Of a DNA stretch of 64,000 nt, positions 25,893 through 33,916 are shown in pieces. A model generated the notes under the pieces. It did not search any database. It saw nothing but the letters and a program-made list of their open reading frames with translations, and was not told the DNA's origin. Origin of the DNA: JAUIGE01 sp045106685. Its GTDB lineage: Bacteria; Bacteroidota; Bacteroidia; J057. The first letter of the stretch is position 1, and every line of letters starts with the position of its first letter. The stretch spans positions 1-64,000 of the forward strand of contig JBGCFB010000115.1 in NCBI GenBank assembly GCA_045106685.1. Reading direction: 5' to 3'. The position numbers and the translations under genes are program-made.

Positions 25893-26384
25893 ATGAATAC
25901 GACCCTGGCACGCATCCAAGACGGACCTCTCAATGATCACATTATTGATGTGCGCGGTTATGCAAACGAGATGACGATTGAAGTCAAAGCTGATGACATT
26001 TTTGTGATGTTGCAGAGCTTGAAAGAGCAGTTTGGCTTTAATTATCTGGTGGATATTACTGCTGCCGATCACTATACTGACAAAGGTCGTTTTGAGCTTT
26101 GTTATAATATCGTGAACCTCACTGATAAGGCGCGCTTGCGGATATCTTGCAGACTGGAGGAGGATAAGCCTGAGATCGACAGCGTAATCGGCGTTTGGGG
26201 ATCAGCCGAATGGTACGAGCGCGAAGCTTTTGATATGATGGGCATCACCTTCCGGAATCATCCGGACTTGCGCCGCATCTACATGCCTGAGGATTTTGAA
26301 TACTTCCCGTTGCGTAAGGAGTTTCCTCAACTCGGCCTTCCAGGAACGATCGAGCTGCCAGAGAAGGATGCACCTAATAATTAA
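25893..26384 (+). CDS. nuoC: NADH-quinone oxidoreductase subunit C, isolated gene
   Basis: The 163-residue protein matches the 30-kDa subunit of respiratory complex I: FNYLVDITAADHY, then GSAEWYEREAFDMMGITF, NHPDLRRIYMPEDF and PLRKEFP. It lies in the peripheral arm on the cytoplasmic side. The gene normally sits between nuoB and nuoD, but here no other nuo gene is present: a TonB receptor is upstream and tRNA-Arg is downstream. Length and motifs are intact, so it is likely functional, with the rest of the complex encoded elsewhere. Confidence 0.93.
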   Translation: MNTTLARIQDGPLNDHIIDVRGYANEMTIEVKADDIFVMLQSLKEQFGFNYLVDITAADHYTDKGRFELCYNIVNLTDKARLRISCRLEEDKPEIDSVIGVWGSAEWYEREAFDMMGITFRNHPDLRRIYMPEDFEYFPLRKEFPQLGLPGTIELPEKDAPNN

Positions 26385-26448
26385 TGTATAATGAAGAGCC
26401 GACTCTGCTGTCATTTTTCATTATCCATTTTCAATTATTCATTATAAA
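26385..26448. repeat. AT-rich intergenic repeat with CATTAT/ATAATG dyads
   Basis: TAATGTATAATGA is followed by TCATTATCCATTT and TTCATTATA, giving overlapping imperfect dyads between nuoC and the tRNA. The style matches the other intergenic repeats in the window. Confidence 0.45.
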
Positions 26449-26452
26449 AACT

Positions 26453-26524
26453 GCCCCTGTAGTTCAATGGATAGAATAGGAGTTTCCTAAACTCTAGATG
26501 TAAGTTCGATTCTTACCGGGGGTA
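26453..26524 (+). tRNA. tRNA-Arg, anticodon CCT
   Basis: A cloverleaf can be drawn by hand: acceptor GCCCCTG with CGGGGGT (one G-U at the end), D arm GTTC/GAAT, anticodon stem GGAGT/ACTCT around loop TTCCTAA (anticodon CCT at 26486-26488), and T arm GTAAG-TTCGATT-CTTAC. The 3' CCA is not encoded. It would read AGG codons. Confidence 0.93.
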
Positions 26525-26527
26525 CTA

Positions 26528-26941
26528 TCAAGCAGCAAAAATCTCATCCTTATCTGAGAAGGCTTTGAATTCCAGCGGATTCCCACTGAGGTCCAGCACA
26601 AACATCGTGAGCTGCTCTCCAACCTGTCCTTCATATCGTTTTTGAGGTTTTATAACAAAGTGGATGTCCGCTTTTTCAAGCCTTTCCTGCACATTCTCAA
26701 ATTGAGCATTTGACAGCACGCAGCCAAAGTGCGGAATAGGCACCTTCACACCATCTACCTGACCACAATAATCCAGCGGAGGCATATCCTCGCTGATATG
26801 CGCAGATAATTGGTGTCCAAAGAAGTTGAAATCGATCCAGGTATCGGTTGATCGACCTTCTTCGCAACCCAGAATATCGATGTAGAACGTACGGGTAGAG
26901 GCAATGTCTTTGACTTTGAATGCGAAGTGGAAAGGGTTCAT
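26528..26941 (-). CDS. VOC (glyoxalase/dioxygenase) family protein
   Basis: The 137-residue protein has the vicinal oxygen chelate fold: FHFAFKVKDIASTRTFYIDILGC, a central HISEDMPP stretch, IPHFGCVLS, and FVLDLSGNPLEFKAF. The metal-ligand positions His (FHFAF), His (PHFG) and Glu (LEFK) are present. Related proteins are often annotated as glyoxalase-like or dioxygenase-like; substrate is unknown. It probably ends a minus-strand unit with folA and the unknown protein gene. Confidence 0.85.
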   Translation of the reverse strand: MNPFHFAFKVKDIASTRTFYIDILGCEEGRSTDTWIDFNFFGHQLSAHISEDMPPLDYCGQVDGVKVPIPHFGCVLSNAQFENVQERLEKADIHFVIKPQKRYEGQVGEQLTMFVLDLSGNPLEFKAFSDKDEIFAA

Positions 26942-26978
26942 GTGTTATGTTGTCTTTAAAAAAGTGAAATACGTCTTT

Positions 26979-27386
26979 TCACGTCATTTTTAGCTCAAAT
27001 CCTTTGCATATTATTTCAAAAACGGTGTCATAAGTCCGAAAGACAAAGTGTCGATAGCTGGTGTCTATTTTGCCAATGCTCCGAGCTTGATCTAAGGCAA
27101 TCAGGTGATTAATCTGTTCTGAGTGAAGAACCTCATCAAAAGCAGATTGATACTCAGTTTCATCAAAATCAAGTTCGATCATTTTGAAAAGATGGACAGC
27201 ATTGAAGCTGATATCAAAGCTTTTAAAATCTCCTGAATTCAGGTTTTCGCATAGGCTTCCATTGAATGATCCGCTTATTTCAAAAGTCGACTCATTGATC
27301 ATATTTACCCGATCAAGGTAAATGGCATCCCGACCCCATATTTTGCCGACTTCGGTAATGGTTGGCTGTACCGTTTGATTCTCCAT
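26979..27386 (-). CDS. Protein of unknown function
   Basis: The 135-residue soluble protein has no family I recognise. It is acidic, without a leader or membrane segment, and has short strands such as DAIYLDRVNMINESTFEISG and YRHFVFRTYDTVFEIICKGFEL. The frame could start at 27413, overlapping folA by 10 bases, or at the ATG at 27386 (MENQTVQ); the latter was chosen. It lies between folA and the VOC gene, on the same strand. Confidence 0.65.
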   Translation of the reverse strand: MENQTVQPTITEVGKIWGRDAIYLDRVNMINESTFEISGSFNGSLCENLNSGDFKSFDISFNAVHLFKMIELDFDETEYQSAFDEVLHSEQINHLIALDQARSIGKIDTSYRHFVFRTYDTVFEIICKGFELKMT

Positions 27387-27403
27387 TATACATTCTATAC
27401 TAA

Positions 27404-27889
27404 TCAGGCCCAATCCAAATAGGTATAGGCAAACTCATTGCGATCGTCGGCTTGATGGGCGTCAACGTTTTTGATGCTGAAGCGCTCATCGAGCGGCAAG
27501 TCGAGGAAGGTGTCGCCTTCTATTTCGGCGTGGACGAGGGTTTGGAAAACGGCAGAAACAAGTTCTTTCTCCCAAGCCTCCTTATATAAAGTAGCTCCTC
27601 CTATCAGGCATGCCTCATCTTGGTCCTTGCAAAGCGCAATGGCTTCCTCTAGTGAGGCACATACATCTGCGCCTTCGGCTTGGTAATTGAGCTGGCGGGT
27701 AATCACAATATTACGCCTGCCAGGTAGGGGCCGGCCTAGCGATTCCCAGGTCTTGCGGCCCATGATGATGGGCTTTCCCATCGTGATCGCCTTGAAGCGC
27801 TTAAGGTCAGCTGGAATACGCCAGGGAATATCGTTGTCCCGGCCAATGACGCCGTTTTCAGACACGGCATATATCATGGATAGTATCAT
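27404..27889 (-). CDS. folA: Dihydrofolate reductase
   Basis: The 161-residue enzyme reduces dihydrofolate to tetrahydrofolate with NADPH. Motifs: NGVIGRDNDIPWRIPADLKRF with the proton-donating Asp28, GKPIIMGRKTWESLG, RPLPGRRNIVITR, and CLIGGATLYKEA. Length is normal. A -7 box lies just upstream. thyA is not in the window. Confidence 0.96.
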   Translation of the reverse strand: MILSMIYAVSENGVIGRDNDIPWRIPADLKRFKAITMGKPIIMGRKTWESLGRPLPGRRNIVITRQLNYQAEGADVCASLEEAIALCKDQDEACLIGGATLYKEAWEKELVSAVFQTLVHAEIEGDTFLDLPLDERFSIKNVDAHQADDRNEFAYTYLDWA

Positions 27890-27893
27890 ATGT

Positions 27894-27901
27894 CAAAGGT
27901 A
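27894..27901 (-). promoter_or_regulatory. -7 promoter box TACCTTTG for folA
   Basis: On the minus strand the bases read TACCTTTG, an exact match to TAnnTTTG, ending 5 bases before the folA ATG. This would leave a very short leader. No TTG at N19 was found. Confidence 0.5.
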
Positions 27902-27993
27902 TTGCTTTTTGCCTCATACTAACACGCTTACTAAAACAGCAGACATACTTTTTCGTTACTTTAGCACCACATTAGAATCAAAAGATAAAATTA

Positions 27994-29280
27994 ATGACCA
28001 TGAAACGGATTGTAATCATATTATTGGCACTGATGAGCCTTTCGCTTTCTGCGCGGGCGACTCATATCCTCGTGCCGATGGATGAAACCCAGAAGCAGCA
28101 TCTCAAGGCCTACGGTATCGCTTATTATGTGCTTGAGTATCAGGTAACTGTAGACTGGCTGCTTAACTATAAAGGCGGAAGTTTCATGTTTCCGGCTTCG
28201 CAGCAATTTGTCGATCAGTTGAATACGCAAGGTGTAACCTTCAGAACTATATCGGATGGGGAAGCAGTAGGAATAAAGCGAAGCGTCCAGGCGGAAAGCG
28301 TCAATATGGATGCTGTTCAGTTAGAGACCCCTCCCAAAGTTGCGGTGTATACTCCTAAAGATGAGGTTACGGGCGAACCACTCAATCAGCAATGGGACGA
28401 CGCTGTAACCATGGTGTTGACCTATGCTAATATCCCCTACGATATTGTCTATGACGACGACGTCATTAATGGCAAGCTTTCTGAGTATGACTGGCTTCAC
28501 CTTCACCACGAAGATTTCACAGGTCAGTATGGAAAGTTCTATGCTGCTTATCGCAATCATGCTTGGTATAAAGAATCAGTCGCTCGCCAGGAGGCGACCG
28601 CGCGTCGCCTTGGCTTTAGTAAAGTGAGCCAGATGAAGCTCGCTGTTGCCAAAGGCATTAAAGAGTTTTGCGGTAATGGCGGATTCCTATTCGCGATGTG
28701 CTCAGCTACCGACAGCTACGATATCGCACTCGCTGCGGAGGGTTTGGATATATGTGAGCAAATGTATGATGGCGATCCTGCCGACCCTTTGGCGCAGTCA
28801 AAGCTGGACTATTCCAAGTCCCTCGCTTTTACGGATTTTGAACTGATCAAAAATCCGATGCAGTACGAGTTCTCTGATATCGACTCATACATGGGACGAC
28901 GCGTACAGGAGCCAGCCGATATGTTTACGCTGTTTGAATTTTCAGCAAAATCAGATCCTGTGCCTACGATGCTTTGTCAGAATCACACACGTATTGTGAA
29001 AGGTTTTATGGGTCAGACAACTGCATTTCGCAGACGTCTGCTAAAACCAGAAGTACTTGTTATGGGCGAATTGAAATCAGCAAATGAAGTGCGCTACATT
29101 CACGGCATCCACGGCCGTGGTATGTGGACATTCTATGGAGGCCATGATCCAGAGGATTATCGTCACCTGGTAGGGGAGGACCCGACCGATTTGTTACTCC
29201 ACCCTAATTCTCCCGGGTACCGCCTTATCTTAAATAATATCCTTTTTCCTGCCGCTCGCAAGAAGAAGCAGAAAACGTGA
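27994..29280 (+). CDS. Conserved secreted protein, often mislabelled asparagine synthetase B
   Basis: The 428-residue protein starts with a signal peptide (MTMKRIVIILLALMSLSLSARA). The second ATG, 6 bases on, is an equally good start. From memory, Bacteroidota homologues are commonly called asparagine synthetase B. However, no glutaminase N-terminal Cys and no ATP-pyrophosphatase SGGxDS loop are present. The body instead has PPKVAVYTPKDE, an acidic YDIVYDDDVINGKL stretch, DWLHLHHEDFTGQYGKF, and GGFLFAMCSATDSYD. That pattern looks more like a class I amidotransferase/ThuA-like fold working outside the cytoplasm (inference). Function is unknown. Confidence 0.82.
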   Translation: MTMKRIVIILLALMSLSLSARATHILVPMDETQKQHLKAYGIAYYVLEYQVTVDWLLNYKGGSFMFPASQQFVDQLNTQGVTFRTISDGEAVGIKRSVQAESVNMDAVQLETPPKVAVYTPKDEVTGEPLNQQWDDAVTMVLTYANIPYDIVYDDDVINGKLSEYDWLHLHHEDFTGQYGKFYAAYRNHAWYKESVARQEATARRLGFSKVSQMKLAVAKGIKEFCGNGGFLFAMCSATDSYDIALAAEGLDICEQMYDGDPADPLAQSKLDYSKSLAFTDFELIKNPMQYEFSDIDSYMGRRVQEPADMFTLFEFSAKSDPVPTMLCQNHTRIVKGFMGQTTAFRRRLLKPEVLVMGELKSANEVRYIHGIHGRGMWTFYGGHDPEDYRHLVGEDPTDLLLHPNSPGYRLILNNILFPAARKKKQKT

Positions 29281-29287
29281 GCCCTTT

Positions 29288-29396
29288 TGTGACTTCGACT
29301 CCGCTCAGCCACCGAGGGCTCGTACCTTCGGCTCCGCTCAGTCACCCCGTGAGCGAAGCTTTATTCGTTCCCTGAGCGTAGCCGAAGGGACTCACA
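29288..29396. repeat. CTTCGACTCCGCTCAG-type intergenic repeat
   Basis: CTTCGACTCCGCTCAG (29293-29308) and CTTCGGCTCCGCTCAG (29326-29341) are opposed by CCTGAGCGTAGCCGAAGG (29371-29388) and GTGAGCGAAG (29349-29358). This arrangement (CCCTGAGCG...CCGAAGGG) is a repeat type I recognise from many Bacteroidota genomes. It separates two codirectional genes. Confidence 0.85.
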
Positions 29397-29414
29397 AAAC
29401 CATCAGAATACAAT

Positions 29415-30278
29415 TTGTCTAAATCAACCTTTGATATATATACAGATGCTATCCGGGAATTTATTTCAGTTCCCGGAATAGCTGCTCGTATGGTGATGCA
29501 TGACGAAAAGCTCCCGCCGATGGAGCAGGTGCGATATGGTCCTCACAAACGAAATCACCTGATTGTGTATGAAGCTGCCTCAGGCGTAAAAGCGCGGAAG
29601 GAAATTATCTATTTCATCCACGGAGGAGGCTGGCGAATGGGTTCCCCACATCGGAGAAGGCTCCTTGTGAAGCTTTTTACGGACATGGGCTATATCGTGA
29701 TGATGCCTACATACAGGCTTGCACCTACGGTGTCATTTCCAGAGATTCATGAAGATGCATTCCGAGGTTTTAAAGAAGCACAGCATCATCCTTTTGCGGA
29801 AGGAAGGAAATTTATATTAATGGGCGAATCTGCCGGAGGAAGTCTGGGGGCTTTTTTGGCTTATGATAAAAAAGCCCAAGAACAATCAGGTATCGACGTG
29901 TCATCGATACTGGGACTGATCTCAGTGGTAGGTGTGCTGGATATGGAGCCTATGCCGGACACCTTTGTGGTGCGTGATTATGCTGGAGAGCGAGATAGTG
30001 ATTTGTTCAAAAAATCCAATCCAATATCGCTCCTGACAAGTGATGTGCATATCCCAGTCCTGGCTATTCATGGCGATGACGACGGACTTGTGCCTCATGC
30101 CTCAGCAGAGAACTTTATTAAGGCGATTAATCGCCTTAATACTGGCCTTGGCGAATTTCATCTTGTGGCCAATGGAACCCACATGGGCGTAGCGACAGAT
30201 TGGTATCTGGAGGATAATTATACCCGCAAGGTGATTTTGAATTGGATAATGCAATTATCAATGAATGATGAACAATAA
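29415..30278 (+). CDS. Alpha/beta hydrolase, HSL-type esterase/lipase
   Basis: The 287-residue enzyme shows the oxyanion motif HGGGW (about residue 69), the nucleophile elbow GESAGG (Ser139), an acid in HGDDDG (about 217) and a late His in GTHMG. It would hydrolyse carboxylic esters. There is no leader, so it is probably cytoplasmic. Start: a TTG at 29415 gives SKSTFDIYT, and no ATG lies between it and the upstream in-frame stop at 29379. The next ATG is in RMVMHD, near residue 26, and would cut the N-terminal cap. The end (MNDEQ) is coded by the left arm of an inverted repeat. Confidence 0.85.
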   Translation: MSKSTFDIYTDAIREFISVPGIAARMVMHDEKLPPMEQVRYGPHKRNHLIVYEAASGVKARKEIIYFIHGGGWRMGSPHRRRLLVKLFTDMGYIVMMPTYRLAPTVSFPEIHEDAFRGFKEAQHHPFAEGRKFILMGESAGGSLGAFLAYDKKAQEQSGIDVSSILGLISVVGVLDMEPMPDTFVVRDYAGERDSDLFKKSNPISLLTSDVHIPVLAIHGDDDGLVPHASAENFIKAINRLNTGLGEFHLVANGTHMGVATDWYLEDNYTRKVILNWIMQLSMNDEQ

Positions 30279-30318
30279 ACGATGAGCTAAAGCATGGATG
30301 CATCGTTTATTGTTCATC
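30267..30318. repeat. Perfect 18-base inverted repeat at convergent gene ends
   Basis: GATGAACAATAAACGATG (30267-30284) pairs exactly with 30301-30318 across a 16-base loop. The left arm contains the stop codon of the esterase. Position between convergent genes suggests a bidirectional terminator, though no long T-run follows. Confidence 0.85.
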
Positions 30319-30334
30319 ATCAATTAAGAAAAGG

Positions 30335-31654
30335 CTATTTCCAGGTATAGTGGTCTACCATGATTTTCCAATTACCTGCGGTGTTTTTCTTCCAAACAAG
30401 TGTAAAGCGAACGACTGTGGTAATCTCTTTTCCAGATTGGTCATAGTACGTGAGATGCGAGATCCCTCGCTGGTAGGCGAGTGTTCCCTGACCTTCAATA
30501 TGGATGTTTTCCAATTTCCATTTTATGCATCGGCCACGAAGCTCTTCCCAGTATGCGTCTATTGCCTCGCGCCCTTTTTCTTCATGCTTATGCCCTGTGA
30601 CTACGGCATGATCGTCATAAAAATATGAAATGGTCAGCATGTCGTTTTGGGCGACGGCTTCTTCCATTTTTTTATTTACTGCTAATATTTCCTCTTCAAT
30701 TTTGCTTGGAGGGTATGGCATATCCACACTTTCTGGACCAGTATATTTTTTGGTATCAGCAAGCCAGTGCATGAGATTGAGTACCATCTGGGCATTCTGT
30801 GGAGCGTAAGGACTGTTGAAGCCAGCCTTTACATCACCCATAATAATCTGAGCGGAAAACATGCCCGCTTCGCCCCAAGCGGCCATTTTACCTGAACCAT
30901 ATTCCAGCAAAGCCCCTTGACAATATCCTTCCAGACTTTTGGTGGGCGTATCGTCTTTAAATCGCCAGGCGGTATCGGGTTGGAGTGATTGATTTTCGGG
31001 TAAAAAATTGAGGACTGGAATCGCATTTTTGGGAGGCAAAAAAGCGGAACCTGAAAAGCTGGCGATCCGGTTGATTCCTTCCATACTTTTTAACCCTTCA
31101 GACACAGGACTTTTAGGAATCATATCACCTTCAAAATGGCTAGGAGGCCAGAAGTAAGGTTTGATTTTCGCAAAACCATTGAGCCATTTGAACCCAAAGG
31201 CTTTCCCCAAGTCATAAGCGGCACCCGAAAAAGGCATATGGTCGGCGATCAATAATAGCTTGCCGCCATTATCGACCCACTGTTTAATCGTTTTGATTTC
31301 CTTTTTACTGAACGCTGAAGGATTAGGAACCACCCAATTTCCATTGGTATTACGTTCGTGAATTGCATTTGCGATGATAAGGATGTCGCAATTTTTTAGA
31401 GATTCGGCATCTTCAAAAAGCGTTTTCACCCTTTCAACACGAAAGCCGTCCATCTTCATCATTTTTATAAAACCACCAAAGCCCTGAGAAGCTGCATGCA
31501 GGTTGTTGTGCCCTTCGTCGATAAAGATCATGGGCCCTTCCCCTCGCATATACGCTGCCTGATCGATGTCTGGAATGAACGTCGTGTCGGGAAGTTGCTG
31601 AGCTTGAGTTTGCAGACAGAGCGCTGTCAATAAACTTAAAATGATGAATCGCAT
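30335..31654 (-). CDS. Secreted DUF4350-like/GATase-like domain fused to SnoaL/DUF4440-like domain
   Basis: The 439-residue protein has a signal peptide MRFIILSLLTALCLQTQAQ; an ATG at 31762 would add residues read from an intergenic repeat and is rejected. The first domain (about 30-310) resembles DUF4350/GldG-like amidotransferase folds: MIFIDEGHNNLHAA, a CDILIIANAIHE strand, and a WVDNGGKLLLIADHMPF stretch. The last 115 residues look like an NTF2/SnoaL/DUF4440 domain: EEEILAVNKKMEEAV, YFYDDHAVVTG, and NWKIMVDHYTWK. The fusion may pair a ligand-sensing and a small-molecule domain (inference). No function is known. Confidence 0.75.
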   Translation of the reverse strand: MRFIILSLLTALCLQTQAQQLPDTTFIPDIDQAAYMRGEGPMIFIDEGHNNLHAASQGFGGFIKMMKMDGFRVERVKTLFEDAESLKNCDILIIANAIHERNTNGNWVVPNPSAFSKKEIKTIKQWVDNGGKLLLIADHMPFSGAAYDLGKAFGFKWLNGFAKIKPYFWPPSHFEGDMIPKSPVSEGLKSMEGINRIASFSGSAFLPPKNAIPVLNFLPENQSLQPDTAWRFKDDTPTKSLEGYCQGALLEYGSGKMAAWGEAGMFSAQIIMGDVKAGFNSPYAPQNAQMVLNLMHWLADTKKYTGPESVDMPYPPSKIEEEILAVNKKMEEAVAQNDMLTISYFYDDHAVVTGHKHEEKGREAIDAYWEELRGRCIKWKLENIHIEGQGTLAYQRGISHLTYYDQSGKEITTVVRFTLVWKKNTAGNWKIMVDHYTWK

Positions 31655-31707
31655 GGTATTGGATTGTTGAAAGTGCTTGTGTGAAAAACTGACGATGTTC
31701 AGGTCTT

Positions 31708-31797
31708 TACTACTTGATCCTTGCTGCTCGATACTAGCTACTCTCGTGTGTTTTTTAGCCATTCAAGAGTAGCAAGTATCAAGAATCAAGTAGCGAG
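31708..31797. repeat. Long inverted repeat, second copy of the 4698-4785 family
   Basis: ACTTGATCCTTG (31712-31723) faces CAAGAATCAAGT (31780-31791). The centre 31745-31773 is the reverse complement of 4722-4750 with 4 mismatches, so this copy has its middle inverted relative to the other. It lies between mnmD and the DUF4350-like gene. Confidence 0.8.
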
Positions 31798-31815
31798 TTT
31801 TCGGAAGAGGAACAA

Positions 31816-32478
31816 TTATAATTTGGTCGCACGAAGCATTTCTCGTTTGCCTGGAGGGCCTTGTGCGCGTTCTGTTTTAAAACCGACAGCCTTCATGGCG
31901 CGACGCACATCGCCTTTGGCGCAATAGGTCGTCAGTATGGAACCTTCGCGCATATGTGCATACAGCTTTTCGAAAATCGGCTCCGTCCACAGCTCCGGCT
32001 GACTATTAGGCGCAAAAGCATCGTAAAAAACGATGTCGAAGATATTGTCACCAAAATCGTGATCCTGTAGCGATGTCTCTATTTTGTGGAGGTGAAAATA
32101 ATCGTTGATTTGAATTTCCTCATTCCAGGCGGCTTCATGGATCGAATTAAACAAGGCCTGCCCATTCAACACTTCGCCATAGTTGAGGCTTGCTTGAGCA
32201 GGTTTAGAGATCGGATAAGCCTCCAAGCTGGTGTAGGATAGCTGTTGCTGATCCGCATTTGCACGCAGGCCTGCGAGTAGCGTATTCAAACCAGTGCCGA
32301 AACCCATTTCAAAAATCCGCAAGATTTCCGGTTTAGGATTCAATACATTCCAGGCCATATCCATAAACACATGTTGCGATTCCTGGATCGCCCCATGACG
32401 CGAGTGATATGTTTCACCAAAGTGGTCATTAAAGAGCGTCGAACTTCCGTCCCTGGTGAGTTGATGGCTGTTATGCAT
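31816..32478 (-). CDS. mnmD: tRNA 5-methylaminomethyl-2-thiouridine methyltransferase MnmD-like
   Basis: The 220-residue SAM-dependent methyltransferase finishes the mnm5s2U34 modification at the wobble base of tRNAs. It fits stand-alone MnmD: STLFNDHFGETYHSRHGAIQES at the N-terminus, the SAM loop EMGFGTGLNTLLA, YDAFAPNSQPELWTEPIF, and TTYCAKGDVRRAMKAVGF. The MnmC oxidase half is absent. The ATG overlaps the end of the upstream paralog gene by 8 bases, so it closes the tandem cluster and may depend on its transcription. Confidence 0.9.
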   Translation of the reverse strand: MHNSHQLTRDGSSTLFNDHFGETYHSRHGAIQESQHVFMDMAWNVLNPKPEILRIFEMGFGTGLNTLLAGLRANADQQQLSYTSLEAYPISKPAQASLNYGEVLNGQALFNSIHEAAWNEEIQINDYFHLHKIETSLQDHDFGDNIFDIVFYDAFAPNSQPELWTEPIFEKLYAHMREGSILTTYCAKGDVRRAMKAVGFKTERAQGPPGKREMLRATKL

Positions 32479-33916
32479 ATGCTTCTTCTAGTTCTTCGAT
32501 CTTTTCATATAGCCAGTCATATTCGGGAATACCATTGGCAGGAGTAAAGGTAGCCTTTAACGCCAGGAGTTCATTTAGACCTTTATCACCGATTTTAATT
32601 CGATATAGAGCCATTAAATTTTGGACAAAGGCAATGTGAGCAGATTTGTAAACTGGTCTCACGCCTGTGATTCGGTGTAAAAATACCCGAAATGAATTTG
32701 CTGTTGCTTCTAACAAATCAAATCTGTCCTGCTCATAAAAGATTTTTATTCGTAACCGTTTGATACCAATAGAGATTGCCACATCAGGAGCATGGAGATC
32801 AGCTGTTAACCTTAAAGCCTCGTTATGTTTTCCTTCAGCAAAATACAAACGAGCAAGATTAAACTGCTTTACTTGCTCGCGTACTTCGACGGCGATGTAG
32901 TTGATGTGGGATTTTATAAATGCCTTGACCCATTTAAGCTCTCCTTGCGAAATTCCTAAATACACCATATTTCCAAAAGAGCGACTTTGCATAAGTCCCT
33001 GCTTTACAAGCCATTGATTCTTGATAAGGATAAGCTGACCTTCAAAATACTCCTCATTGGATTTCCTTCGATCATTAGGGTATACTGCCTTAATGGCTAA
33101 ATGAAGGGTAGCGTGAATGGCTAAATTGTCATTGACCGAGAAAGCGGATAAGTGATTAAGCCAAAACGATTTCAGCTTTGTGTATGTCTCCAGAGATGCT
33201 GGAGCCAATGTAAGTTGATAGGCATGATACCATAGCTGCCCAAGTAGTGGCAAGTTTGCTAGCTCCTTTGTAGCAAAGGCCACCACTTCCTGAGTCATTG
33301 GCATAGACTCACTCGTGGTGTTTTCCAAGATGGCCTGATGTTCAGCAACTGTTATTAAGCGCAGTTTTTCGATAATATAGTAATGATCTAGCGCCTGATT
33401 TGTGATCAGCTTTTGTTCTGATCTTTTTCGTGTAGCAATATTGGCTGAAAACAAGTTAAGGAGCATCAGTTCTATGTGGTAATGAGCATAGAAGTCCGTT
33501 ACTGGATGTTTGCTTTGTTTTTTGAAGGTTGTCGTAAAATCCCTGTGTGTCTGCTCTGTAAAATATTTGGAGTTTTTCTTAAATAGATAATAATCTCCTT
33601 TTGGAATAGAAAGAAGATATTTATCCTCTTTTAGCAGTTTTGTTCCTATAAATAAATCCGCCAGCTTATACAGCTTCGTCACATACTGATTCAGCAAAGG
33701 CTTCTGAAAGTTTCCGTTCAGTTGCAAACTCTTCCAGGCTTCCACATCACTGAAGGCCTCGTCTTTAAAATCGGGGTAGTGCTTTTTATAAAAATGAAAT
33801 AGCTGAACGATCGTCTGGTTTGTATTGAAAAAAGGAGAAATAAGAAAACGCTCCAGGTCTTCCATCTCCTCATCATCAAATAGCGTGATAAGCTTGGTCA
33901 GCTTGCGATTTCTCAT
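32471..33916 (-). CDS. Unknown-function paralog 1 (about 480-residue family)
   Basis: The 481-residue soluble, helix-rich protein begins MRNRKLTKLITLF. It shares with four others in the window an N-terminal block (ISPFFNTNQTI, then a DFKDEAF stretch and YVTKLYKL) and a C-terminal block (KRLRIKIFY, FRVFLHR, EYDWLYEKIEELE). Helical repeats resembling TPR or HEAT are likely (inference). No leader, membrane segment or catalytic motif was seen. The first 85 residues are almost identical to paralog 2, while the middle is very different. The ATG overlaps the stop of paralog 2 by 4 bases, and mnmD overlaps its end by 8. Confidence 0.85.
   Translation of the reverse strand: MRNRKLTKLITLFDDEEMEDLERFLISPFFNTNQTIVQLFHFYKKHYPDFKDEAFSDVEAWKSLQLNGNFQKPLLNQYVTKLYKLADLFIGTKLLKEDKYLLSIPKGDYYLFKKNSKYFTEQTHRDFTTTFKKQSKHPVTDFYAHYHIELMLLNLFSANIATRKRSEQKLITNQALDHYYIIEKLRLITVAEHQAILENTTSESMPMTQEVVAFATKELANLPLLGQLWYHAYQLTLAPASLETYTKLKSFWLNHLSAFSVNDNLAIHATLHLAIKAVYPNDRRKSNEEYFEGQLILIKNQWLVKQGLMQSRSFGNMVYLGISQGELKWVKAFIKSHINYIAVEVREQVKQFNLARLYFAEGKHNEALRLTADLHAPDVAISIGIKRLRIKIFYEQDRFDLLEATANSFRVFLHRITGVRPVYKSAHIAFVQNLMALYRIKIGDKGLNELLALKATFTPANGIPEYDWLYEKIEELEEAYA

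Noticed and set aside
29288..29396. CRISPR array
   Set aside because: Repeats are opposed palindromic words with irregular spacing, not direct repeats with unique spacers; no cas genes are present.
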